Shown here: piece by piece, positions 7,237-16,487 of the stretch
Position numbering within the stretch: position 1 is the stretch's first letter
Layout of the letters: every line of letters starts with the position of its first letter
From: Planctomycetota bacterium
GTDB lineage: Bacteria > Planctomycetota > Phycisphaerae > WQYP01
DNA: 23,546 nucleotides
Direction: 5' to 3'
Assembly (NCBI GenBank): GCA_021798635.1
Contig: JAJZGH010000038.1
Span: 1-23,546 of the forward strand
The notes under the pieces: model-generated
The model's input: the letters and a program-made list of their open reading frames with translations, nothing else
What the model was told of the DNA's origin: nothing
Databases searched by the model: none
Program-made: the position numbers and the translations under genes

Positions 7237-10200
7237 TCACTTGATGCGCTGCATCAGCGCGTTGTAGTGCTGTTTAGCACTGGCGGGCACCTGCGGCGAA
7301 TTTAATTTTTGCGGGTCGATTTTGTGCAGCACGGCGGCGGCCTGCTTCATGTCGCCGGCGCGGACCAGAATGCGGGCGAGATCCACGTTCCATTCCGGAT
7401 TGCCCGGGTCAATATTTATTGCCGAGCTGATGGCTTTCACGGCCGCTTTCACATCGCCCATGCGGGATTCCACCAGGGCCAGGGTGTCCCAATAAGCTGC
7501 GACATTGGGAGCCAGCTTCACCGCTGCACGGGCCAGGGATCGGGCTTCAGCTAGATTGGTCCCCGCTTGGGACAGCATCAGCATGGCTAGATTATTCTGG
7601 GCCACCGGCAACTGGTTGTTGAGTTTCAGAGCATTGTGATAATTGGTAATAGCCGCGGCGGTATCCCCGGCCGATAGTTGCACGGTGGCCAGTTCCGCCA
7701 GCATGGAGCCACGCTGTTGATCGGACAATTTTTGTGTTTTTAACAAATTGGCCAGTAACCCGGCGGCTTCATTAAGATCCGCTTTGCTGCCCACGCGCTG
7801 ACCCAGTGCCCACCAGGCCTGGGCCAGTTGCTGTTGCTCGCTTACGGCGGTGGCTGGAGTTGCGGCGGCCACGCGATGGAGCCACAGTGCGGCGGTGCTT
7901 GCGGGTAATTCCCGGCTGGCGATGTTCACGGCAAATTGCCGCCAGTTGGAATTTGATAACAGGGGCAGCAGCACGCGTTTAAGTTCAGTCATATTGTGCA
8001 ATGCGATTTGCGATTGCAGATACGCTGCGATAACGCCGGGGTCATTGGCCGGATTTTTCAATGCCGCCTTCAAATAGGGGGACAGCGTTCGGACGGCCGC
8101 GTTTGGCTCAGCCAGATTCAGATAGGCCACCGATTCCAGCACAATGGCCGAGGTGGGGTTGGTGGCGCTGCGTTTGGCCCAGGTTTGCGCAGCGCTTAGG
8201 GCCTGCGACCATTGGTGCGACGCGGCAAAGGCCACCGCAGCCAGGCGTGCCGGCGTAACACCGGTCGGGAACATGCGCACAGCGCTAAGCGCCACGACTG
8301 ACGCCTGCCCCGGGTGGCCGGCGGAAATCAGGAACTGCGCCGCCGCATTTTGCAGGGCGGCGAAGCGCGGATGCTGCTTGGCTAATGTGGCAAGTTGCGC
8401 GGCGAAATCCACAATTTTTGGTTTAGCCGCAACGGATGTACCGACCACCTGAACCACGCTCTGGGCCGCGGCCACCGGCGGATTGGCTAACAGCGCCACC
8501 GCCAGGGGGCGTAGAATGACATTGGCAATCAGCGGATCAATGGTACCGAGATTATCATGCACAAAGGCCAGGGTTTTGTCATCGGGTAATGCGCCGACGG
8601 CTGAGTCGACGGCTTCTTTAACGGCTTTCACATCTCCCAGCCGCATATCCAATGCCAGGAGGCGATACCAGGCTAACTGATTTTTTGGTGCGGCGGCGAC
8701 GGCCGATTGATACGCGGCCAACGCCGCTTTGGCATTGCTGATATCCGCATAATAATCGCCGTAGATCACATCCGCGACACCGGGGGCAAGTTTCACCTTC
8801 TTTAGCAGCGCCAAAGTTTGCTGCGCCTGAGCGTTTTGGCCGCGCTGGGCATAAAACCGGCTGGCTGCGGCGATAATGGGGGCATCGGGGGCTTTGAGCA
8901 GTTGGCTGTAAAGGCGTGCGGCAGAATGATTACGCCCCTCCTGCTGGTAAAGTTCGGCCAGAATCAGATTATCACCGAGCGTGGATTTTCCCGCCCGCTG
9001 CGAGCGACGTAACAACGTGATGGCCTGACTGGTTTGCCCATCAGCAACAAATAACGCAGCGGCCTGGCGCTGCTGAGTGGGGGTAGCCGTGGGCGAGTCG
9101 GCAACCTGGCGCAGGTATTGCCGAGCGTGCTGACTGTCACCTTCACTTTGATACAACTGCGCCAGTTGTAAAGCGACACCGGCATTCTGCGGGGCCAGCG
9201 CCGCAGCTACCTGAAGCTGACTTACGGCATCGACCTTGTCGGAATTTTTTAGGTAAATCTGCGCCAGAAGCAAGTGTGGCAGCAGCACATCCGGTGAGGT
9301 GGCAATGCACTGGGTCAGCAATTTGCGGGCGGCCAGCAAGTCTTTTTTGCCGGTGCTGTGATTGACCAGCCAGCCGGCCTGAGCCATTTTCCACGAAAAG
9401 CCGCCTTTGCCGATGATGGCCTCCAGGCGGCTAAATGTCTTAAGGATAAAGGAGCGATCGGTTTGCAGGTCCGGCACGGACAACGCCAACCACTGGGCGT
9501 GGGCATTATGCGCATCGGCTGAGGCAGCCAGTTTCCAGGCGTTGGGGGCTGCGGTGTTTTTAGTGGCGGATAGATACTCGGCCATTGCCAGGTCCCACTG
9601 TGGTGCGGCGGGGCCGGACGTTTTACGGTGTGACTTTAAATAGGCGAGGGCTTGCTTGGTGTGTTTAGCCCGCAGCAATCGCCCGGCACGCGCCAGAGCA
9701 ATCCGCGGGCGAAGGCCGTATATTTTCTCCGCGCCGGCCAGAATGGTTTGGCCCATGCCCAGCTTGTTGACATTGTTGATCGCATACAGATTCAGCAGCG
9801 TGGAAAGCTTATGGGGAGGGTTGGATGTCAGAGCTGCGGCAATGACATCGCGAGCCTGCGCCAATTGCTTTAACGCTATCCAGCAACGTACCTGTTCAGA
9901 AACCAGAATCGCTTTTCCCGGAAATTTTCGCTGCACGGTGTCAATGGAATGCAGCAACGCTTTAACGCGCTGCGGCTTATTTACGGCCGTGGCAGTAGCC
10001 TGGACCCGCACCTTGTCAATGAGCACCTGTTTATTATCCGGTGCCAATTGTGCAGCGCGTTTTATCAGCACACCCGCCGCCTTAATATGTCCTGCCCCTA
10101 CCAGCCCGATGGCCAGATGCAAAACGGGCTGGGGCCAGGTGGGTGCCAGGCGTGCGGCACTTTCCCACTCAAGCAGAGCAAGCTCCAGTTCGCCCACATG

Positions 10201-11382
10201 CTGGTAGCCGGTTCCCAATAAGTCAACGAAGTACGCCTGACTAGGAAAAGTGGACGCGGCCACGCGCAAAACCCTCATACGGGTCAAATCTGAGACGTTG
10301 GGCGTTAATTGCAGATTTAAAACCGCGTACCACTGACCGGCGACTGGAGTTTTAATCGTTTTGAGCACGTGGATAATCTGCATGGCACGATGAAGGTGGC
10401 CCAGACTGATCAGCGAGCGGGCACGGTAGGCCAGGAGCAACGGATGGCCCGTTGATTTCGCCGCCGTGAGTTGCAATACAGCAGCGTCATTTCCCTGCTG
10501 GTACAGCCGTTCGCATAATGCTTCGAGAATTGGAACTGACGCACCATGCCGGACCGCGTGTTCCAGCACCATGGTGGCCTGGGTATAAAGCTGCAGAGAA
10601 TCCAGTTGCCGCACCAGCGGAAGAATGACCGCCTCCGGGAGCTTCGGGTTCGCCGACGCTTGCAGGGCCAGACGTTTGGCGGCCGCCGGTTGACCGGCTA
10701 ATGCGGCCGCGGCGCTGCCGAGGACCTGATACACCGGGTTGCCGGGTGCCTTGGCTAGAATGGCATCAGCCCAATGGGTCAGCGTGCCGGCGGGCAACTG
10801 CTGTTGGTACAGCATATCCAAGGCGAGGAAGCCGTTTTGAATCCGGTCCGGTGATAGTTGAAACGCTTTTTGAGCTGCCGCAAAGGCACGTTTGAATTTT
10901 CGCAGTCGGCCATACGCATGAGACTCGGATTCAAGGGCCGGCAAATTGTTGGGATTTTTGGCCAGCATCTGGTGGGCCAGCGTCACACACTCGACGTTGT
11001 AATTCAATTCTGCCAGCAATTTGACCAGTTTCTGCTGATACGTGAGGTCATTGGGCTTTTGGTAAAGAATCTGCTTAATGACCGAGGCGGCCTGGAAAAG
11101 ATTTTTCCCACCGGGCTGGGGAACTTTCATGCTGGCGGCGGCGTAGCCCTCCAGCGATGGCAGATCGGTGGGATCCTGCCCGAGATACGCGCCCAGATCT
11201 CCCAGCGCCAATTCATATTTTTTGGCTTTAACCGCAGCCAACCCCTGGGCGCGAAGCTGCAGGAAGTGCTCATGGATGCTGTGCTTCCGATAGATTACCA
11301 GCGCCCCGCCAAGCACCACCAGAGCCAGAATTACGCAGCCCAGTATTAACAGGCGGCGTTTCATGCGTTGCCGTGAATTCAT
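7237..11382 (-). CDS. Giant membrane-anchored TPR protein of the exosortase/EPS locus
   Basis: 1381 residues. Residues 1-10 are basic, ~11-31 form one hydrophobic anchor (LLILGCVILALVVLGGALVI), and the rest is a long series of TPR-like helical hairpins, probably periplasmic. Examples are GLAAVKAKKYELALGDLGAY near the N-terminus and AQNNLAMLMLSQAGTNLAEA and AYWDTLALVESRMGDVKAAV near the C-terminus. Such TPR proteins (PrsT-like) accompany exosortase/PEP-CTERM gene clusters and are thought to scaffold polysaccharide assembly or export. ATG 11382 shares its A with the TAA stop of the preceding gene and has GAGAGGAA just upstream, so translation is probably coupled. The exact role is unknown; the TPR and anchor assignment is clear. 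Confidence 0.88.
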   Translation of the reverse strand: MNSRQRMKRRLLILGCVILALVVLGGALVIYRKHSIHEHFLQLRAQGLAAVKAKKYELALGDLGAYLGQDPTDLPSLEGYAAASMKVPQPGGKNLFQAASVIKQILYQKPNDLTYQQKLVKLLAELNYNVECVTLAHQMLAKNPNNLPALESESHAYGRLRKFKRAFAAAQKAFQLSPDRIQNGFLALDMLYQQQLPAGTLTHWADAILAKAPGNPVYQVLGSAAAALAGQPAAAKRLALQASANPKLPEAVILPLVRQLDSLQLYTQATMVLEHAVRHGASVPILEALCERLYQQGNDAAVLQLTAAKSTGHPLLLAYRARSLISLGHLHRAMQIIHVLKTIKTPVAGQWYAVLNLQLTPNVSDLTRMRVLRVAASTFPSQAYFVDLLGTGYQHVGELELALLEWESAARLAPTWPQPVLHLAIGLVGAGHIKAAGVLIKRAAQLAPDNKQVLIDKVRVQATATAVNKPQRVKALLHSIDTVQRKFPGKAILVSEQVRCWIALKQLAQARDVIAAALTSNPPHKLSTLLNLYAINNVNKLGMGQTILAGAEKIYGLRPRIALARAGRLLRAKHTKQALAYLKSHRKTSGPAAPQWDLAMAEYLSATKNTAAPNAWKLAASADAHNAHAQWLALSVPDLQTDRSFILKTFSRLEAIIGKGGFSWKMAQAGWLVNHSTGKKDLLAARKLLTQCIATSPDVLLPHLLLAQIYLKNSDKVDAVSQLQVAAALAPQNAGVALQLAQLYQSEGDSQHARQYLRQVADSPTATPTQQRQAAALFVADGQTSQAITLLRRSQRAGKSTLGDNLILAELYQQEGRNHSAARLYSQLLKAPDAPIIAAASRFYAQRGQNAQAQQTLALLKKVKLAPGVADVIYGDYYADISNAKAALAAYQSAVAAAPKNQLAWYRLLALDMRLGDVKAVKEAVDSAVGALPDDKTLAFVHDNLGTIDPLIANVILRPLAVALLANPPVAAAQSVVQVVGTSVAAKPKIVDFAAQLATLAKQHPRFAALQNAAAQFLISAGHPGQASVVALSAVRMFPTGVTPARLAAVAFAASHQWSQALSAAQTWAKRSATNPTSAIVLESVAYLNLAEPNAAVRTLSPYLKAALKNPANDPGVIAAYLQSQIALHNMTELKRVLLPLLSNSNWRQFAVNIASRELPASTAALWLHRVAAATPATAVSEQQQLAQAWWALGQRVGSKADLNEAAGLLANLLKTQKLSDQQRGSMLAELATVQLSAGDTAAAITNYHNALKLNNQLPVAQNNLAMLMLSQAGTNLAEARSLARAAVKLAPNVAAYWDTLALVESRMGDVKAAVKAISSAINIDPGNPEWNVDLARILVRAGDMKQAAAVLHKIDPQKLNSPQVPASAKQHYNALMQRIK

Positions 11383-12173
11383 TATTTCCTCTCGCTAGGA
11401 GCCTGTCCGACCGGTACCGCATCAGGCAGTATCCCGGCGGAAGCAGCAACCTGAGCACCGCCGCGGCCATGGCCAATCCAAAGGGGCCGCGTATGAGTTT
11501 TTAACATGGACATATCAAAACCAATTGGCCCATGCACACGATGCGCCAATTGGGTGATGCCCGGAATGGCAACTTCCGGATCAGCCCAGTCCCGCGCCAG
11601 AGCCTGAAGATAATCCAGAGCCTGACACGCTGTGTCTTCATACGCAATGCCGGGGACTTTGATCGAGCCAAAATCCGGGTATTGCCGCCGCAACATCATC
11701 CATACGTTACCCGCAGCCGGGATGGTATTCCAGTATTCGGCAATGTGCCGGTGCGGCGTAAGGGCTGCGCGGGCGGCAGGTTCAGGACGCGTACCGCAGT
11801 TGTTCCCAAGGGGTTGCTGTGGCATTCCCGTGATAGCGCCCGCCGCCGCACCGTGCGATGAAGACTGAGACTCCGCGGAAGGCGGCCGGCGAGTCGGCGG
11901 ATAAAATCCAATAAAATACAGGGATCGCGGCATCCAAAATAATTGATCCAGCACCAGCCGCAGGTGCAGGCGAAATAGCTTTCTTTCGGGAACCAGCATA
12001 AACAGTCGCGCATCACAATCGATGGCTTTGCCGCCACCGGGCCGCACGATGGCCACTTCCCGGGATAACCAGAACAGATCATGCAATGCGGGCGCGGAAT
12101 ATCCCCATACCGTCAGCGATTTCGCCGCGGGTTCTATGGCCGGGGACAAATTATGATCCGCCAACCGGGTCAT
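11382..12173 (-). CDS. Unrecognised protein between BY-kinase and TPR genes
   Basis: 263 residues with no family I can name. No signal peptide or membrane helix is evident. The N-terminal ~95 residues are hydrophobic/basic with aromatic clusters (WGYSAPALHDLFWLSREVAI, LFRLHLRLVLDQLFWMPRSL, YFIGFYPPTRR). A Ser/Ala/Pro-rich linker spans ~96-140. The second half has HIAEYWNTIPAAGNVWMMLR and QALDYLQALARDWADPEVAI. It starts as ATGA with the kinase stop and ends as TAATG with the TPR start, so it is locked between them in one coupled unit, which suggests a role in the same polysaccharide machinery. Reading frame integrity and tight packing support a real gene. Confidence 0.7.
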   Translation of the reverse strand: MTRLADHNLSPAIEPAAKSLTVWGYSAPALHDLFWLSREVAIVRPGGGKAIDCDARLFMLVPERKLFRLHLRLVLDQLFWMPRSLYFIGFYPPTRRPPSAESQSSSHGAAAGAITGMPQQPLGNNCGTRPEPAARAALTPHRHIAEYWNTIPAAGNVWMMLRRQYPDFGSIKVPGIAYEDTACQALDYLQALARDWADPEVAIPGITQLAHRVHGPIGFDMSMLKTHTRPLWIGHGRGGAQVAASAGILPDAVPVGQAPSERK

Positions 12174-14623
12174 TTGTCCTCTTCATCCTGCATGCTGCTG
12201 GAGGCCGCAACCGCCATGGCCAGGGGGCCAAGGGGCACCAGGGGCTTGAGGCGATCGGCATCCGTCTGAACCGCCAGAGCATTATCCGCGGAGGGTGCGG
12301 CACTGGTAAAGCTTTCCAGCGATGTACTATACGACTGCCGCTGCATATCGCGTTCCGTAGCACGGTTAAATACCACCCCTTCCAGATGGGCTCCCACCGA
12401 GGCCAGATAGTCCGCGGCACGCCCGGAAAGATTTCGGCTTTCGCCACGGGCCACGACCATCAGCACGCCATCGGCCTGACTGGCCAACAGCGCCGATTCC
12501 AGAGACCCCAGCACCGGACCGGTATCCACCAGCACCATTTCATATTGTTCCTTGGCATGCGCCAGCATGGCCCGGATGGAGGCCGGAGACATACGCGCCC
12601 CATGATGGGCTTTGGTGCGCCCCAGCGGTAAAACATCCAGATTCCGAATCTTGGTATGCACCACGCATTCATCCAGCGGTTTGCCGGCCACCGCGTCCAT
12701 CAGGCCGCGTTTACTTAAGCGCTGCAAGTGCAACGCCTTGTCAAGCATTTCGTGGTCAATGTAACCCAGATTCAACAGTTCCGAGCCTAAGGGGCGTTTA
12801 GATTCCCCGGCTGCGGCAAGGGCTTCCTTGAGTTGTTCACGGGTGATCATTTTATGTTTGACCAAGACATCCCCGAGACGCTGGCTGCGCAAAATACCCA
12901 TGCGATCGGTGAGTTGGCCGCCGACAACGTCCGCATCTATCAGCAATGTCTTCATGCCCGAGGCGGCATACGACATTCCCAAGGCCAGAACCATGCTGGT
13001 TTTTCCGGTGCCCGCGGTTGGGCTGGTCAGGGCCATGGCCTGACTGCCGCCGGAATGCGGTCGCACCTGCAAGAGGCCCCGAATGCGGTGCACACTGTGT
13101 GCACCAATGGCCAATTCCAGCGGTGTGGCTGCACCGTTGGGCGGTAATTGTGGAACGGCACCCAGAATACGGTAAGAATTCAGCGTGGTAATCTGCATGT
13201 CGCCCACTGAACGAAGATTACCGTGCAGAAAGCCCCACAGCAGAATTATCCCGAAGCCCACGATAATGCCGCCAAGCCCGGCAGCTGCGGCAGCCGCCAG
13301 GCGCAGGTGACGGGACTTCGTTGTCGGGGCGGCCGGGAAATCACCGGTACTTTCGACACGAATACGTCCCCCCGTGGCCGATTCCATATTGATGGCGTCC
13401 ATGCGCGATTGAATGGTGTGCAACTGCTGGCGCAAATCCTGGCTTTGGGTTTGCAGACTCTGCACCTTGGCAAACCGGCCGCCTAGATCAAGGGTTTGAG
13501 CCTTAACCGACTTATACAAAATCCGCAGTTGGCGTTCCCGCGCCTTGAGCAGCGGCAACGACATGGCGGCTCCGGGCATGGTCGGGGCCATGGGCGCTCC
13601 TTTGCCTGCTAAACCGGCCTGATAGCTGCGCATTTCGTCACGCAGGGCATCAAGACTGGATTGCAGGGTCATAATCCGATGATTGTTAGGACCCAGACCG
13701 GATAGCTCCAGTTCCTTGATGGATTTTTTCAAAGCCAAGACCTGGAGTTCAAACTGCGCCAATTGGGGATCATATACCGGAGGCAGCGCCGCTTTGGCGA
13801 CTTTTGTGGGCTTCCCGTTTTTCCCTTTGGGTGTCACGGCACTGGAGCCGGCCTTGGCCAAGGCGATGCGGGCTTCCTGCCACTGGGTATCAAGCTCATT
13901 CATCAGGCCGAGTTTGTAATTGTAGACTGTCCCCAGGCCGTCCGCCCCGTACTGGCTGGCCAACGATGCGATCTGATCCTGATCACTTTGCAATTCATTT
14001 TGTAGAACGGTCTGGCGGTCGCGCAGAGCGCTGATTTGCAGGCTTTGCGTGGCGGAATCGCCGTGGCTGTAAAGTTGACGATAGGCCCCTATGACGGCGT
14101 CGGCCCCAATTTGCGCCACCACCGGGTCCTTGCTGGTGTAGCTGACATAAATTAATTCGCTTCCCCGTTTGTGGGTCACGGTGAGTTCCCGCGCAAAGCG
14201 GGCTTTGGCCAGCGCATCAATACCCCGATGCAGAGCCTGCCATTTTGGATCCTGCATGGCCAGATCAATCGTGCGGGAACTCATGATCAGCGCGGTTTGA
14301 GAATTAATGTACGCGCTGAACATCGGCATGGCTTCATTTTGCGACGTGGTATACAAAATGCGCGGCAGGTACGGCAAAATGCGCACCAGCCCGGTGCTGG
14401 TGTACACCAGTTTGAGACTCTTATACGTTAAGGCGCTGCCGGCGATTGCCAGCACCAGTCCCAGCAGAATCGCCCAGTGATAGCGCCCCGTGAGAAACCG
14501 ATGCATCAGCAATAGAGGATTGGCCATCGCTTCGCCGGAATCGGCATATTGCACCGGTCCGGGAGTCATTTCCGGCCGCAGGGAGGTTGGTACATAATCC
14601 ATACTGTCATTTTGCGGGTTCAT
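12170..14623 (-). CDS. Wzz chain-length determinant / CpsD-like BY-kinase with inserted GspE-N-like domain
   Basis: Polysaccharide co-polymerase. TM1 is at ~50-67, a long periplasmic coiled-coil region follows, and TM2 is at ~441-464. The cytoplasmic ATPase has Walker A SPTAGTGKTS (~534-543), Walker A' LLIDAD (~560-565) and Walker B MVLVDTGP (~696-703). Between A' and B, residues ~582-634 (LGDVLVKHKMITREQLKEAL ... RPLGSELLNLGYIDHEMLDK) look like an N-terminal GspE/MshEN domain, which is not a normal part of BY-kinases. The C-terminal tail has a single Tyr (QSYSTS) instead of a Tyr cluster, so autophosphorylation may be weak or absent. Start chosen at ATG 14623 with GGAG 6 nt upstream; a TTG at 14671 would overlap epsI by 65 nt. 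It overlaps epsI by 17 nt and the next gene by 4 nt. Confidence 0.88.
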   Translation of the reverse strand: MNPQNDSMDYVPTSLRPEMTPGPVQYADSGEAMANPLLLMHRFLTGRYHWAILLGLVLAIAGSALTYKSLKLVYTSTGLVRILPYLPRILYTTSQNEAMPMFSAYINSQTALIMSSRTIDLAMQDPKWQALHRGIDALAKARFARELTVTHKRGSELIYVSYTSKDPVVAQIGADAVIGAYRQLYSHGDSATQSLQISALRDRQTVLQNELQSDQDQIASLASQYGADGLGTVYNYKLGLMNELDTQWQEARIALAKAGSSAVTPKGKNGKPTKVAKAALPPVYDPQLAQFELQVLALKKSIKELELSGLGPNNHRIMTLQSSLDALRDEMRSYQAGLAGKGAPMAPTMPGAAMSLPLLKARERQLRILYKSVKAQTLDLGGRFAKVQSLQTQSQDLRQQLHTIQSRMDAINMESATGGRIRVESTGDFPAAPTTKSRHLRLAAAAAAGLGGIIVGFGIILLWGFLHGNLRSVGDMQITTLNSYRILGAVPQLPPNGAATPLELAIGAHSVHRIRGLLQVRPHSGGSQAMALTSPTAGTGKTSMVLALGMSYAASGMKTLLIDADVVGGQLTDRMGILRSQRLGDVLVKHKMITREQLKEALAAAGESKRPLGSELLNLGYIDHEMLDKALHLQRLSKRGLMDAVAGKPLDECVVHTKIRNLDVLPLGRTKAHHGARMSPASIRAMLAHAKEQYEMVLVDTGPVLGSLESALLASQADGVLMVVARGESRNLSGRAADYLASVGAHLEGVVFNRATERDMQRQSYSTSLESFTSAAPSADNALAVQTDADRLKPLVPLGPLAMAVAASSSMQDEEDK

Positions 14624-15326
14624 TGGACACTCCGTGTAAGATCGCACTAATGAGCTTCCAGTTCGCGCCAATCAGATCATGAAACACTTGCATTCGATCA
14701 GCGGGAAGCATGTCGCCAGGTAAAGTAAGTTCCACCTGCGCGGCCCCAAACACTCTTTCATTAAAGCTTCCGGACTCGTGGAGGAATTCCCGCTCGGTAG
14801 CGAGAAATTTGCCGTCCGGCATGATAAAAAAATCATCTACATATATATGAGATTCCGTATCAAACGCTCCCCGATGGAATTTATATTCCATCCCCGTGAT
14901 GGGGGTTTTATTTATCACCCAGGTTTTCGGCGTTGATTTATCCAGGATCCAGCCGTTGCCCGGATAGCAATTCGGCGGATAGTGACCCGAAAGATTGCGC
15001 GTGTCCGAGCAGTCAATAACCATGAACGTGGCCTGCTCACCGGTTTTGTGGTTAACAAAATTGCGGCACAAATCCACATTGGGCTGCAGCAGATGTACGG
15101 CGGAAAGCGGCAGGGGCACATCGCGGCCAATCCAATTGCCGAACTCTTTGGGCATCGTCTCCGCCAGAGCGTGCACATGCGCCAGATATGCACCGGCCTG
15201 CCGGGGCGGCTTTTCAAAGTACCCTCGAGCCTCAATGGCGGCCAGCAGGATCACGCAGGCAAAGGCCGGTGCCCAGGCCAGCCAGGCCGGGCGGTGAGCA
15301 GAGGTTGGGGTCATTGGTTTTGACAT
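14607..15326 (-). CDS. epsI: Exosortase-associated EpsI family protein
   Basis: EpsI-type (DUF3485) protein, which in other systems is separate from or fused to the C-terminus of an exosortase and is needed for EPS production. It has one N-terminal membrane anchor (~14-32, AWLAWAPAFACVILLAAIE), then the family core: GNWIGRDVPLP (~63-73), and the signature GHYPPNCYPGNGW (114-126) with conserved His, Pro, Cys-Tyr and Gly-Trp. The next half contains the tail GSFNERVFGAAQVELT. At 239 residues it is a normal full-length EpsI. Its stop overlaps the BY-kinase start. ATG 15326 has only a weak GGAT 10 nt upstream; MTPTS at 15314 is an alternative. It lies 90 nt after the exosortase stop. Confidence 0.88.
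   Translation of the reverse strand: MSKPMTPTSAHRPAWLAWAPAFACVILLAAIEARGYFEKPPRQAGAYLAHVHALAETMPKEFGNWIGRDVPLPLSAVHLLQPNVDLCRNFVNHKTGEQATFMVIDCSDTRNLSGHYPPNCYPGNGWILDKSTPKTWVINKTPITGMEYKFHRGAFDTESHIYVDDFFIMPDGKFLATEREFLHESGSFNERVFGAAQVELTLPGDMLPADRMQVFHDLIGANWKLISAILHGVSNEPAK
14630..14633 (-). promoter_or_regulatory. Shine-Dalgarno deciding the BY-kinase start
   Basis: GGAG, 6 nt before ATG 14623, inside the end of the EpsI gene. It supports this ATG over the upstream TTG at 14671 and makes the gene start 17 nt before the EpsI stop. Confidence 0.6.
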
Positions 15327-15416
15327 AACATTATCCAGTCAAACGCCGGGGACGAAGTAAAGGCGAATAATACGCAAGCAGTTAATAAGTTACGACCTGG
15401 AAGTTCGTGGTACGTT

Positions 15417-16361
15417 CTACGAGTCGTAGGCCAGGCCGAAGGGGGCTACCGGCACGGAGGCCCAGCGTAACAGTCGCAACACTGACCAGAACAATAAAAA
15501 CGCGATGGGCAGCATCAGCCAGCCGGCCATATTATGGAAATTCTCGGCCGCCGCATGAGGATACTTGCCAAACACCCACACCGTTGGCACCAGTCGAATA
15601 ATATTACAAAGCAGGGCGACAACCGGGCTTAAAATCAGGAATATGGCCCGTGCCCAGCGATTCATGGGGATACTAAGCGTGAAGGTGGCCACCAGCACCA
15701 TCAAAGCAATGGCCATTCGCATGCCGTCACAGGCTTCGGCGATCTCCACTTTCACGCCATTGACGATTAGAACATTGCCGGCCCGCGATACCGTGACACC
15801 CACAATTTCCAGAATCTGCTGGCTAAGCAGAGCGCACAGATGTTCCAGAGGAACCGAGATTGCCTGCCGCACGGTGGCGGGCACCGGCACCAGAAACAGC
15901 AACATCAGGAAAGCGGGGAAAAATTTACGTACGATATCAAATCCCAAAACGGCGATAACCGCCCCGAAAGCCATGAGCAGGGATCCAAAATGCCAGAAGA
16001 CGGCCATGCCATGATCCACGCCGAAGTTGCTGGTCGCCGCACCCAGGAGCAGCAGCACCGGTCCCAACCAGCGGCCCGACAGGCGGCATTCACGCCAGCG
16101 CTGGCGACGTACAAAAATCAGCCAGCCGGCCAGGAAAGGTACCAGTAAAATGTGGCTGGAATCCTGATCATTTAAGGCAATGGAAAACACATCGTGCCAA
16201 GCGCGATGCTGCACCAGCATGGTCAACAAAACCAGCACTCCCGCCGCCAGAAGATAGACGCGTTTAATGCGGTCTTTTGGAGCGACGGCCCAGCTTGGAG
16301 TGTTTGCGGCAATCGTGGCCAATGGTTCTTCTCGACAATTTTCGCCACTGCGGCGGCCCAT
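15417..16361 (-). CDS. Exosortase (membrane cysteine transpeptidase family)
   Basis: Polytopic inner-membrane exosortase/archaeosortase-family protein, predicted to process C-terminal sorting signals of exported proteins in EPS-making bacteria. About eight hydrophobic segments. The catalytic triad is present: Cys in EACDGMR (residue 211 from this start), Arg in CNIIRL (256) and His in NFHNMAGW (276). The N-terminal loop HDVFSIALNDQDSSHILLVP carries the usual S/H-rich motif. ATG 16361 is chosen with AAGAG about 9 nt upstream; a TTG at 16448 would add 29 residues of low conservation. No PEP-CTERM-type substrate is encoded in the window. I cannot assign the subtype (XrtA, XrtU or other) from sequence alone. 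Confidence 0.9.
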   Translation of the reverse strand: MGRRSGENCREEPLATIAANTPSWAVAPKDRIKRVYLLAAGVLVLLTMLVQHRAWHDVFSIALNDQDSSHILLVPFLAGWLIFVRRQRWRECRLSGRWLGPVLLLLGAATSNFGVDHGMAVFWHFGSLLMAFGAVIAVLGFDIVRKFFPAFLMLLFLVPVPATVRQAISVPLEHLCALLSQQILEIVGVTVSRAGNVLIVNGVKVEIAEACDGMRMAIALMVLVATFTLSIPMNRWARAIFLILSPVVALLCNIIRLVPTVWVFGKYPHAAAENFHNMAGWLMLPIAFLLFWSVLRLLRWASVPVAPFGLAYDS

Positions 16362-16487
16362 AAAACATGCTCTTGGCCTAATTTTGGCCAAAGCTCCGCT
16401 ACTGTCGCTTGCGCGAATTTTTAGCGCGAAGAGATCAGGGGGAACCAACTTCCCCGAGTTTGCGGCGGCGCTTATGTACCGGTGGCT

